A stretch of 64,000 nt of DNA, from contig OZ345355.1 in assembly GCA_977006965.1 (NCBI GenBank), positions 1,240,001-1,304,000 of the forward strand, in the 5' to 3' direction. Made by a program: the position numbers and the translations under genes. A model generated the notes under the pieces. The model saw only the letters and a list, made by a program, of their open reading frames with translations, was not told where the DNA came from and did no database searches. Source of the stretch: Phymatolithon calcareum (taxonomy: Eukaryota; Rhodophyta; Florideophyceae; Hapalidiales). Shown here piece by piece: positions 1 through 9,875 of the stretch (positions are counted from its first letter, which is position 1; every line of letters begins with the position of its first letter).

Positions 1-1048
1 TGCCTCAGTGGGACCCAGTTCCTCCACTCCGTTAAGGTATTTTTCAAACTGCTAACGCTTCGCTTTTCTTATTTTCTTTTAGATTTGTGCCTTAATTTCT
101 TGGATGGCAAGCCAGTCATTTTCAAGCTCTGTTGTTTTATAAATATTGCACAATCGAGTTCGCTTCTTGGCTAGTTTGTCGAGCTCATTGTTCCAAAAGG
201 TCTTGAACATTGACGGCCTGAGCCTAGAGGGCGTCCATGGCTGTATAAGATTCTTCGAAAACCTTTCGTACCATTTGTCCAGGTCTTTTTTGCGATTGCA
301 GGCTTGCAGTTTCTCCATCATCATCGGCGCCCACGTGGACATATGTTCTTTCGCCTTGGCTGCTTTTGCTACGCTTCGCCTGGCGACTTAGAAACAACTG
401 CCTGTCTTTTCCCAGGAACAATCCTGTTGTTGATGACTCTCGTTGCCACCGGAATTTGTTCGGTTACGCATTCCCACATTCCGTACTCCAGTTCAGGTCC
501 CTCTGCTTCTAAACATTTTGTCATGAAAATATCAATGTTGCCCTTCCCCTGTCTGGAGACAAAAGTAGGACTTTTTGCAGTCCTTACTCTCCAGTTGAAC
601 TTTGCAGCCCACGAGACAACCTTGTTTCCTCGCCAGTTACCAACGCGGTCCCAGTGCCTATGTCTTGCATTGAAGTCGCCCATCACTAGCGACTTCCCTC
701 TGCAGTGTTGGTGAATGAATTTGAGACATTCGACATATTCCTTGTGACTAGCAAGCGGAGAGATAGACACAACCGCAACGGCAATGTCCAGCACATTAAC
801 AAATTACCACCTGGAACATTCATGTAGCCATTTTGCCAAGAATTCTTGTCGGAGTTCCGGGGTTAGTCAGTAAAGCAATACCCTCTCTTGGTCGTTCCCC
901 AAGCCTCTGAGGGCGGGTTGCGCAAATTTGCTCGTAATTCACCCTGATCGCCGTGTATTCTTTCTGAAACGTCTCCGTCAGTCCAAGCACTTGCATATGG
1001 CATTAGGGTCCTGAATTTCACAATATGTGGATGCTTTTTTTGAACCAA
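1..1048 (-). mobile_element. LINE 5' part (apurinic endonuclease domain), runs off left edge
   Basis: The minus strand carries relic pieces of a non-LTR retrotransposon ORF2. The stretch from 794 to 369 contains the endonuclease signature GDFNARHRHWD followed by a conserved S-P-T-F and D-I-F block, typical of APE-type LINE endonucleases that nick the target DNA. Before it (1048-863) lies the N-terminal part of the same domain in another frame. After it (342-79) comes the basic linker that precedes reverse transcriptase. Several frame changes show it is dead. The reverse transcriptase would lie beyond base 1. The organisation matches the LINE at 8850-13770, so they probably belong to one broad family; the clade was not assigned. 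Confidence 0.75.
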
Positions 1049-1324
1049 CTGATTTGTTGTTTATTTTTTTAAAAATAAACAACAAATCAGCTTTTAAAAA
1101 AAGCCCTCGGTAACACTCCTAAGACTATTTGGGAGCGGATTTTCGGTGCTTGTTCATTATAGTATGTCGCTTGGTCCCTCATACAGGGAAATTACTGCAA
1201 GAGCACATGTTGTCTTTAAAATGTCGTACTGGTCTGATTCCTTTTGCTTAGCTTTGAAGAGGACTTAAAATCTTTGACTGAATGGAATCAACTTTGGTCA
1301 CCATTGGCACATTGCGCACACAGA
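1049..1324. other. Gene-free spacer with a palindrome
   Basis: There is no coding signal. It begins with a 42-nt near-perfect palindrome (1049-1090, 20-nt arms around a TT centre). Next comes a (T/A)-rich stretch and a short AAAGCCC motif that resembles the reversed 3' tail of the LINE at 55460-57276. It may therefore include a short LINE 3'-end remnant in minus orientation. Confidence 0.4.
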
Positions 1325-2714
1325 CACGCTTGGTGCCAATATTATTTTTATTGTTTTTATTGCAATATATTGCAATAAAGCCTTAATTGCCCTGAGAGGT
1401 ACTTATTGCAATAATTATTGCAAAAAGTAATGGCATTTGATCGAAAATCAAGGTACCCCCTTGCCCTCCTCGGCGCTGAAAAGATCGTCGTACAGCGCTG
1501 CGGTACAGGATCTGTAAGGGAAATTTACGGAAAAGGGTTATATAAGCTCCCCACACAGTTTACGTATTGCTAACCGAATCTGCGGCATTCGATTGCTGTC
1601 AGGAATTCTGCTCTGTTATCGATGCCTCTCGATAAATAAGCTCAACTTAGAGGTTAACAGGATGGTTTTCAGTGACGATAGACTCCAAGCAGCGATAGAC
1701 TCGGTGCATGCAACGATTAAGGACTGAAAAAAACTGAAGAACCGAGCAATACTACGCAACCTTACTAAATTGGCTCCAGATATGCATAATGAGACGCCTT
1801 GGTCCGGAAAGTATCATATGCTCAAGCGCTTCAACCGCATACGCGATCAGTTAATCAACGCGGCAAGGCCGGAAGGAGCAACGATAGCTACGGACGAGAG
1901 CGAGCAGTTCCGCAACAGATCTACGCTGTACGCAAGTCAGTTCAAGGAAATCAACCAGGTAACTCTGGAACTACAGAAGCGCGGTAGTTCGTTGTCGGAC
2001 TGTTGCATAGCTATTGATGAGTTGATTTCAGCAGTAGAGCAGTGCAAGTACGATGTCAACTCACCATTATACCGATCTCAGCTTGGAAAACACTACATTG
2101 CATCACTTGTGTCAATTGTGTGCGACCCAGCATTCGAGTCGGGAGTTGTTAAGATTCAGCGCGGTGAGTCTGATACTATGACAAATGAAGAGAAAGATGC
2201 ATGCAAGAAGCTCAAACTGGAACACGATGACGGTATAACAAGCTCTATCAGCGGATCTAGTGGAGGCCGGCTGTCAATGGCGGAAAGAATTGCCGTAAAA
2301 AAGCACAAGCGTGCCGAGGTCCATCAGACGTATATAAATTGCGACTTTATTCTTGGATATACTGCCGAGGTGGAGAGGCTTTGGTCGGTGGCCAAGAACG
2401 TTTTGACAGACAATCGCAAGAGGATGACACCGTTATTACTAGAAGCCCTGCTGTTTCTTAAAGAGAACAAAGGTTACTGGGAACAGCAGTCGGTCTCCGT
2501 GGCGATGATCACTGCCCGGAGCGCAAGAGTGATCCAACGCGTGAGTGAAGACATGGCGTAGGAAGACCTGAATTAGATTCTGTTATTGCAATTGATATTG
2601 GAAGAATTGTCAGATATTGCAATTCCTATTGCCTTCAACCTTGGATTATTGGTATTGCAATTCCTATTGCATCATGTGCCCGAATAAATAACAATAATAT
2701 TGGTACTATCCCTG
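1325..2714 (+). mobile_element. hAT transposon H1, internally deleted
   Basis: The left end CACGCTTGGTGCCAATATT and right end AATATTGGTACTATCCCTG match the ends of the full-length element at 9876-12278. Many ATTGCAAT motifs lie inside both ends. Compared with the full-length copy, the middle is deleted near 1630-1650, removing the zinc-finger and most of the catalytic region. The remaining 263-codon frame (1770-2561) keeps the C-terminal hAT dimerisation domain, including ERLWSVAKNVLTDNRKRM, with no internal stop. Flanking 8-mers (CACACAGA and CTCCTGAC) do not match, so no target duplication is visible. It is almost identical to H2 in the opposite orientation. Confidence 0.85.
1770..2561 (+). 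CDS. hAT transposase C-terminal fragment (dimerisation domain)
   Basis: This is an open frame of 263 codons within H1. It matches the last half of the transposase in the hAT at 9876-12278. The hAT C-terminal dimerisation segment is near residues 190-245 (F-I-L-G-x-T-A-E-V-E-R-L-W-S then L-L-E-A-L-L-F-L-K-E-N). The RNase-H-like catalytic core and the N-terminal zinc-binding part are missing, so it cannot be an active transposase. If expressed, it could only dimerise. The encoded protein is identical over these residues to the one in H2. The start is the first in-frame ATG after the deletion and is uncertain. Confidence 0.55.
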   Translation: MAPDMHNETPWSGKYHMLKRFNRIRDQLINAARPEGATIATDESEQFRNRSTLYASQFKEINQVTLELQKRGSSLSDCCIAIDELISAVEQCKYDVNSPLYRSQLGKHYIASLVSIVCDPAFESGVVKIQRGESDTMTNEEKDACKKLKLEHDDGITSSISGSSGGRLSMAERIAVKKHKRAEVHQTYINCDFILGYTAEVERLWSVAKNVLTDNRKRMTPLLLEALLFLKENKGYWEQQSVSVAMITARSARVIQRVSEDMA

Positions 2715-2739
2715 CTCCTGACCCTGGATTCTTGGTGTA

Positions 2740-4700
2740 GATTAACGATTGCAAATGGTAGTCATGTTCCCTGATTGCCGTCAAGATTCTTCTGCTCTAT
2801 TTGGCCTTGTATATTGGGCTGAGGTGTGGGGCATTGGCAGTCGTCTTCAATTCCCTTCAGTTTTGGTCAGTGTACTTTGTCAAACACGACTTGGAATGGT
2901 CCCTTCGCCCTGGTATGGCCGCGGTGCGTGCGTTCAACGCGCAGAACGGGGCTACTTAACACGTCGGGCGGTAAAATGTAAGGATTTGGTTGTTGTTGTC
3001 CACCATTCTGACCGAGAAATCGACAGAACTCGTAGGTTTTTTGGACTCTTCCATGTCTCTGTAGGTAGTTTTTTCGTTTTTCTGTTGCGCTTGGTATTGC
3101 TCCGAGTTATTTGTGTGCCCGCTTTTGTTTCAACTTCCTCAAAGTGTTTATTCTCTGTCTTCTGTAGATGCGCTCCACGGGCTTCCTGCCGTTTGCGCTT
3201 AGAGAGTCACCTTTGCTCCGACTTCGGTGCCTTTGGCGATGCCTTTTAGTACCGAATGGGAATTTATGTTGCGATGCGAGCGTCCTTCGCGCTTCTCGGA
3301 TACGCTCCGACCACACAAGCTGTATCTCGCACCAACTCGACGTCCTGCATTCAGCAAATTTGTGCCCCATCGCGTTGCACTTTAGGCGCGGTGAGGCCTG
3401 GAAGTTTTAAGATCGCTGCTTCGGCAGCACTGCTTGTACCAGTAGTACTCGTTAGCGGATGCTGATGAGAGTCCCCAGTCTGCAGCCGAGCACAGTGAAG
3501 AGATTGGCTCTTGTATGTGGCCATATTCCCGGGTGCGTCAACTCCTTGTGGCGTTTGCAGCTCGCGTCCAAGGAGCGTCTCACTGTAGTCGATATCTTTG
3601 GAGTGGTACATAGTCATGCAAGCATGCTTTGCAATACTAACTGTTCGATTGAAGATCGATTCAGAACGCGTTCCGATTACCCACCCAGTGAGAGACCGCA
3701 TTTCCCTGCTATCGCCGAAGACGAAGTTTTGGACAGCGGCTGCGTGCTCTGCGAGCCGCGATTTAAACGCGTCAAAGAGGCCTTCCACACGAGCGTGGCA
3801 TTCGTACTCGAAGAAGGCGCCTGCGGGAACTAGTTCTAGTTCAATGATTTGTCTCCAGTCGAAGATAGATGGTGTAGCCTATTTCGTTGTAAGGGCAATG
3901 ACCCCCACTACATCCTTCATTGCCAATATCGTCTTAACGGCCATTCTTACATTTTTAGCCTTCCTGGCGAGCATATCTCTGGATAAACTTTTCACTGTGG
4001 TGAATCCCGGCGTTTCATCTTATCTGTCCCATTATGCCAGCCCTCCGAACGTTTCAAATCGGAAACCATCATTGTCACGCATTCGCAAAGTTAGCAATTT
4101 TGTGAGCTCTACTTCGCGTACCATTTGAAGAGCATTCTCCATGTACATCTCTTTCCGCACGTCTGTGATGAAATCCTTTCCTATCGTAGAAAACGAAACC
4201 GGAGTAAGGTCTCTACCACCCGGTTGTAGTGCGATCAATACACTTCCGGCGACTTCCGTCAGCAATCGGGCCCTTTCAAGCTCGATTTCAGTTGAGGCCC
4301 CTCGGCGAAAGCATCCATCCAGCTCTTCCGTTTCTTGCGGTGTCAGCTGCCAGCTGCGATTCACCTTCTTAGGGCTCGAGATGCAATAAAAACGTTGGGT
4401 GTGGCAACCCGGATATACCTCGGTCGTGGCGTCGACCGCGGAGGTGGCCTTGGCCGCGACACGAAGCTGCACAGCCCGATACATCTGCTCCGGGATTCGC
4501 GGACCTCCCATCCAAGTAGTGTCGCCCTCCCTTCCATCTGGGACCAAGGCATCGAGCTTTTAGACATTGATCTCATCCGATGTCATTCTCGAGAACTTTG
4601 CGATGACGTATGGCGTAGCAAAGAGCGTTTCCAGAGCATTAGCTATTGGGCCGATTGCAGCCTCATTATGTAACCAACTCGCGTCGGCAACTTGCTTGGC
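2740..4700 (-). pseudogene. Gag-like relic with degenerate zinc knuckle
   Basis: The minus strand has consecutive open pieces (4547-4032, 3788-3351, 3370-3107) that read as one broken protein. Near its end is LKCNAMGHKFAEC, a CCHC zinc knuckle whose first cysteine is replaced by arginine (R-L-K-C for C-L-K-C), followed by a basic tail rich in R, H and K. This is the layout of a retrotransposon Gag or a LINE ORF1 protein. There are frame changes and stops between the pieces (near 4030 and 3370). No protease, integrase or LTR was seen, so the element type is open. It lies between the two inverted hAT copies H1 and H2. Confidence 0.45.
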
Positions 4701-4713
4701 GAACTCCTGTGGT

Positions 4714-6104
4714 CAGGGATAGTACCAATATTATTGTTATTTATTCGGGCACATGATGCAATAGGAATTGCAATACCAATAATCCAAGGTTGAAGGCAAT
4801 AGGAATTGCAATATCTGACAATTCTTCCAATATCAATTGCAATAACAGAATCTAATTCAGGTCTTCCTACGCCATGTCTTCACTCACGCGTTGGATCACT
4901 CTTGCGCTCCGGGCAGTGATCATCGCCACGGAGACCGACTGCTGTTCCCAGTAACCTTTGTTCTCTTTAAGAAACAGCAGGGCTTCTAGTAATAACGGTG
5001 TCATCCTCTTGCGATTGTCTGTCAAAACGTTCTTGGCCACCGACCAAAGCCTCTCCACCTCGGCAGTATATCCAAGAATAAAGTCGCAATTTATATATGT
5101 CTGATGGACCTCGGCACGCTTGTGCTTTTTTACGGCAATTCTTTCCGCCATTGACAGCCGGCCTCCACTAGATCCGCTGATAGAGCTTGTTATACCGTCA
5201 TCGTGTTCCAATTTGAGCTTCTTGCATGCATCTTTCTCTTCATTTGTCATAGTATCAGACTCACCGCGCTGAATCTTAACAACTCCCGACTCGAATGCTG
5301 GGTCGCACACAATTGACACAAGTGATGCAATGTAGTGTTTTCCAAGCTGAGATCGGTATAATGGTGAGTTGACATCGTACTTGCACTGCTCTACTGCTGA
5401 AATCAACTCATCAATAGCTATGCAACAGTCCGACAACGAACTACCGCGCTTCTGTAGTTCCAGAGTTACCTGGTTGATTTCCTTGAACTGACTTGCGTAC
5501 AGCGTAGATCTGTTGCGGAACTGCTCGCTCTCGTCCGTAGCTATCGTTGCTCCTTCCGGCCTTGCCGCGTTGATTAACTGATCGCGTATGCGGTTGAAGC
5601 GCTTGAGCATATGATACTTTCCGGACCAAGGCGTCTCATTATGCATATCTGGAGCCAATTTAGTAAGGTTGCGTAGTATTGCTCGGTTCTTCAGTTTTTT
5701 TTCAGTCCTTAATCGTTGCATGCACCGAGTCTATCGCTGCTTGGAGTCTATCGTCACTGAAAACCATCTTGTTAACCTCTATGTTGAGCTTATTTATCGA
5801 GAGGCATCGATAACAGAGCAGAATTCCTGACAGCAATCGAATGCCGCAGATTCGGTTAGCAATACGTAAACTGTGTGGGGAGCTTATATAACCCTTTTCC
5901 GTAAATTTCCCTTACAGATCCTGTACCGCAGCGCTGTACGACGATCTTTTCAGCGCCGAGGAGGGCAAGGGGGTACCTTGATTTTCGATCAAATGCCATT
6001 ACTTTTTGCAATAATTATTGCAATAAGTACCTCTCAGGGCAATTAAGGCTTTATTGCAATATATTGCAATAAAAACAATAAAAACAATATTGGTACCAAG
6101 CGTG
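4714..6104 (-). mobile_element. hAT transposon H2, internally deleted, inverted twin of H1
   Basis: The left end CAGGGATAGTACCAATATT and right end AATATTGGTACCAAGCGTG are the hAT ends in reverse orientation. It has the same internal deletion as H1 and an almost identical sequence, one base longer because of an A-run of 8 instead of 7 near 5697. That change keeps the upstream frame open, giving 284 codons (5721-4867) rather than 263. No matching 8-bp flanks are seen (CCTGTGGT and TTCGTCGG). The right flank enters a LINE reverse transcriptase frame directly. Confidence 0.85.
4867..5721 (-). CDS. hAT transposase C-terminal fragment (dimerisation domain)
   Basis: This 284-codon frame within H2 matches the 263-codon frame of H1 exactly over the shared residues, plus about 21 residues upstream. 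It keeps the hAT dimerisation region but lacks the catalytic core and the N-terminal zinc-binding part. It has no internal stop, although the two full-length relatives in this window are both broken. A role as a dominant-negative partner is possible but purely inferred. Confidence 0.5.
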   Translation of the reverse strand: MQRLRTEKKLKNRAILRNLTKLAPDMHNETPWSGKYHMLKRFNRIRDQLINAARPEGATIATDESEQFRNRSTLYASQFKEINQVTLELQKRGSSLSDCCIAIDELISAVEQCKYDVNSPLYRSQLGKHYIASLVSIVCDPAFESGVVKIQRGESDTMTNEEKDACKKLKLEHDDGITSSISGSSGGRLSMAERIAVKKHKRAEVHQTYINCDFILGYTAEVERLWSVAKNVLTDNRKRMTPLLLEALLFLKENKGYWEQQSVSVAMITARSARVIQRVSEDMA

Positions 6105-7720
6105 TTCGTCGGAGTCCTGGACCTATCTTCTGCTTACGACCGAGTCCCCCGCAGGATCGTGATGCGCCGAGTCCACAAATGTCTACCCCCGGATATCGCC
6201 GAGATGATCAAATACCTACTGAACCCGTTATGGGTCTGTACTGCCGGCGACGCGGAGAGGACATGGCTTCTGATGGACCGCAGAGTCCCTCAGGGCTCCC
6301 CGCTAGTCCGTGCCTCTATAACATGTTCATGGACACATTTGCTGAGATGATCTAGAAGGCACCCCGGCATATGTCAAAGTACACCGCGATCCTATTTGCC
6401 GAGGACCTTCCACTGCAAGCGATAAAATATAACGGAATGCAATGGCTCCTCGATACAGCGACGCGATGGGCCAGGGAGAACGGTATGCAGTGGAACACGA
6501 AGAGGGGAAAAAGCGAAGTCCTCATCTACCCGGTTTATTCAAGCGAAAATTCCAGCTACCAGGGGCCGAACTCCATGAAACAAGAGTCTGGAATAGCTAG
6601 GTACGGCCATTGAAAACATGGGTGTCACCGAACACTCCACGCTTAAACGAATCTCAAAAGCGAACGGATTTATTCTGGGTCTTCCAGATATTGGGATGAA
6701 TGCCAAGGAACTACATACAACGAAGAACATATCGATCTAAAAGACGCTCCTGCAATATCGGTGGGATTACTCCTTTTACCTCACTCCGAGGACGAGATCC
6801 TTCCAAGTTCAAATCAACCAGGCAGAAGGTTTGTTCTACTGCGCCACCCTAAGACGCTTTGCACTCCGCCTCCAAAACGAAATGAGGTCGCTGTACAAAA
6901 TCACTCCCTCCCCGGCAATCAGGAAGACACAACTGGGCCTACGTTTTGCTGTGCGACTACTGAAGGAGCAACTTGAAATCGAGAAAAAGCCAAACTACGA
7001 TGGCAAAGCCGAAGACCTTCTATACATAGAAATGGATATTTCCGACGTGGAACTACACGATCTCTTCTGCGAGGAGATCGACCGGGCTGAGCAAGGGAAG
7101 GTGACGCCCAATGAAGAGATTCTGCGTCTTAGCGAAGCCTGCGAAAAAATAGAGGAAGCCTTCAACCGAAAAATCCCGGTGGACAGCAAAGAGGGCGCCA
7201 CCCCGACCGTGTTTCTCAAATCGCGAAAGCACAGAATGCCAGCACTGAAATCGTACTTCGAACGCTTCCCCCCACGGAACCCCTCTTTCTATTTGGAACA
7301 CTTCGGCGAGGTTGCCGAGAATAGCCTTGAGACCCTACAGCAGAACTGCACACGTCCGCAACGCAACGAAGAGACCGAGGGAGAAACAATGCAGGCCATG
7401 GACAGACTATTAGACTTAGAAAAAATAATGACGGGAGAAATTTTTTTATTGCAATTTTTTTAAAGCCCCGCAGTCATACGAATATACGGGCAGGGCTTCC
7501 TTAGGTGCTGCCCTCGCTAGGGCGGCTCTTCTATTATGTCTGGCATTCAATCTGGGACCCGCATGTGTTCGGTTGTTTTGATTGCTCTTCGTAACAGTTT
7601 CGAGGCGTCGCTTCTTCTCTGAAGGGAGAAATGATAAAGAAGTACATGAGAAGCTGCTCTGGTGTCGGCAAATCTGGTGTTGAGTGCTTCTAAAATAAAT
7701 CCTTAAAATTTTCATCGCGT
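6105..7720 (+). mobile_element. LINE 3' half (reverse transcriptase to 3' UTR), degenerate
   Basis: It starts abruptly after H2 in the middle of reverse transcriptase (V-L-D-L-S-S-A-Y-D-R-V-P-R), then has VPQGSP at about 6290 and a decayed active site F-A-E-D in place of F-A-D-D at about 6400. A stop and frame changes lie between. The C-terminal part runs on to about 7440, with the family block KSRKHRMPALKSYFERFPPR at about 7218-7280. The 3' UTR end GAAGCTGCTCTGGTGTCGGC at 7650 also closes the LINE fragments in the F1 and F2 repeats. A shorter LINE tail is nested at 7442-7623. Confidence 0.75.
7442..7623 (-). mobile_element. Short 5'-truncated LINE tail nested in the 3' UTR of the older LINE
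   Basis: The segment begins with a T-run and TTTAAAGCCCC, the reversed 3' end of a LINE resembling the tail at 55460. It is flanked by a 9-bp duplication GGGAGAAAT (7433-7441 and 7624-7632). Outside it, the surrounding LINE 3' UTR continues. This is the pattern of target-primed insertion of a strongly truncated copy. Confidence 0.55.
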
Positions 7721-8850
7721 CCTTAGTTTTGGAGACAAAGGACAAGTAAATTTCTGGAGCTGTAGCTATTCGTCTCAGAGCTCAAGTTCAACCGGAACAC
7801 CTTCGGTCCTCGTGGATCGAAGTCAGAGCATTTTCAGTTTGGGACTCAAGACCGTCTCAATCGACTCATAGAGGGCTTTGCCTCATGACAATATCTAAAG
7901 CATCAATTCGTGCTTCTCGGTGGCCGAGATGCGCAATACAAAGTCCAAATTGTCTTAGGAAGTCATCAACACGGCCTTCTCCGTGCAGTAGAATCTAGAG
8001 CGAAACCTTCGGAATAACACAAATCGTATTCGTTCTCCACAAAATTCTTTATATCGAATTTGGCAATCGGTGACATAAACGGTGGCCACCCCGACCAATT
8101 GTCTCTGGTCTTCAAGATGGTAAGCCACGGACCGCTAATTACGACGTTCGCGGGTTGATGAACTTGACTCAACCGTATATCGATATGATTCACTTGTGGT
8201 ACACGGAGTGGAACGGGAATGCGCTCCGGTCGTGGACAGGGACAGAACTTGGGCCGGTAACCTGCAAGTCCCAAATGCAATGCTCGTCGGAGCACTATTA
8301 CGTTTCACGGAGATGCCAACCGATCGTCGGATCGCTAGCTGGTGTCTCCCCCTACTCGCGACGTAGGGTACGGGGTCTCGCCTCTCGCTTGTGGCGAACA
8401 TTGGTTCTTCACCGAGATGGTTGGATGAATGAAAAGGACTTTAGCTTGACGATGGAAATGGTTTGAACTTGATGGTCCCTCTTTCTCCCTCGCGTCGGCA
8501 TCGTCAACTATGCTAGAGTATGCCTTGAGGTAAAGCTATCATACGATGATCCCGCTCAGAAAGTGTAAGCTAGGTCTCTTCTACCAATGGATGCCTGGTG
8601 CTTTGCTATCCAGGCTAGCAACCTTGTTGCCCACGTGTATATCGAAGCAAGACAACAAACTTACTATTCTTGCAACACCAATACCTTTATCTGCAGTCTT
8701 CAGCAAGCGTTTCTGGAACGATGTACTCGTAATTAAGAGGATTTATTGAGAAGGTACTATGTGTCCCAACTTGAGGAAAGTCGGCAACTTTCTAATCGCA
8801 CTATACTAACATCGAGCGTCGTCAGCTTCCTTATTCAGATTTGCATAATA
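7721..8850 (-). pseudogene. Unassigned stretch with a diverged relic related to gene G
   Basis: No intact frame is convincing. On the minus strand around 8150-8020 a short frame reads L-K-T-R-D-N-W-S-G-W-P-P then I-A-K-F-D-I-K-N-F-V-E. This resembles the sequence just 3' of gene G in the second segmental duplicate (about 53995-53910), including the shared nucleotides GACCAATT and the pattern CAGTCTTCAGCAAGCG / TAGTCTTCGCCAAGCG. It may be an old paralogous fragment of gene G. The rest shows nothing recognisable. Confidence 0.3.
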
Positions 8851-9867
8851 TCACGTTAATGGCTCGCGCCAATTCATTCTCTTTGGTAGCGTCCATGCAG
8901 GCTTCTTCAGGGTTGTGCTGAGCGTTCTAATTGCCCATGCTCCTTACTTACCATTTCTTCAATAAACTTCGTTGGGTTCCTAGGAAAGTGACCTAAAAAC
9001 CATCTTGCGCATAGAATTCTGTTTCTGCTTTCTTTCATCCTCACTGCCTCGTGGGATAGTCCCTTCTTGGAAAACGTTATTTTTCTTGCGCAGCCTTCTT
9101 CATGTTTCTGCCAGACAAGTCGGATGCTAGGTTTATGTTGAGGGTCAACTGCTGTGTTCGTTTATCGAATACAGTCAATTATTCCCTGGCATCATCGGTC
9201 TCTTCTACTACCTTGCCCAATCTTCATCTTAGCTTGGAGTGTAGGTGCTGTCCGCGGAACTCCCACGTTTCTATTTGACAGAGATTCATTAGTCTTCTCC
9301 AATGCCGCGCTGCCCACTTCCCGAACAGTATCATTGCCATGTCCTTCTGTATTTGTACTGCTGCTGTTGATACGCGGATTGTTCCAGGTGTTATGTGTGC
9401 GGCGTACTCATACACTGGCCTGATAAAGGCTTCGAAGAGCCTGAAGTTCTTTTTAGTTCTGTACCCTCTCTTTGTCATGCCTAGGGAGCTTACGAGTCGC
9501 ACCTTAGCGCTTGCGCTTTTGAATCGCTCCAGAAGCCTGTCGTCACTTGTACGTTCTCATTAATAGACGTACCGAGATATTTTGCTGTGCGCCTTATTTG
9601 GACTTCCTCGTTCGCCAGTAGAAGCGCTCTTATGGTTCTCTTCTTGGGAAGTATGACTGAGGACCAAATCATTCGATACACACATGCCCATTCTGTGCAT
9701 TCATTGAGCATCTCTTGGAGCTCGTCTTCATGACTTGCCGTTTGTATGACGTCGTCCCGGAATATATTTAAACGAAGATTAACTCTAGAATAGTTGAATT
9801 TCAGAGCAGTTACCCTTTCTGTTAGGGTGTCTATAAGGATGTTGAACAGTGTGGGGCTGATGGGGCA

Positions 9868-9875
9868 TCCTTGGG
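9868..9875. repeat. Target site duplication of hAT H3 (left)
   Basis: TCCTTGGG sits immediately before the element end CACGCTTGG and is repeated exactly at 12279-12286 after CTATCCCTG. An 8-bp duplication is the standard product of hAT integration. Confidence 0.9.

Noticed and set aside
1325-6104. Recombination between H1 and H2 explaining the lack of target duplications
   Set aside because: Flank exchange by inversion would make the outer and inner 8-mers match crosswise. The four flanks (CACACAGA, CTCCTGAC, CCTGTGGT, TTCGTCGG) do not fit.
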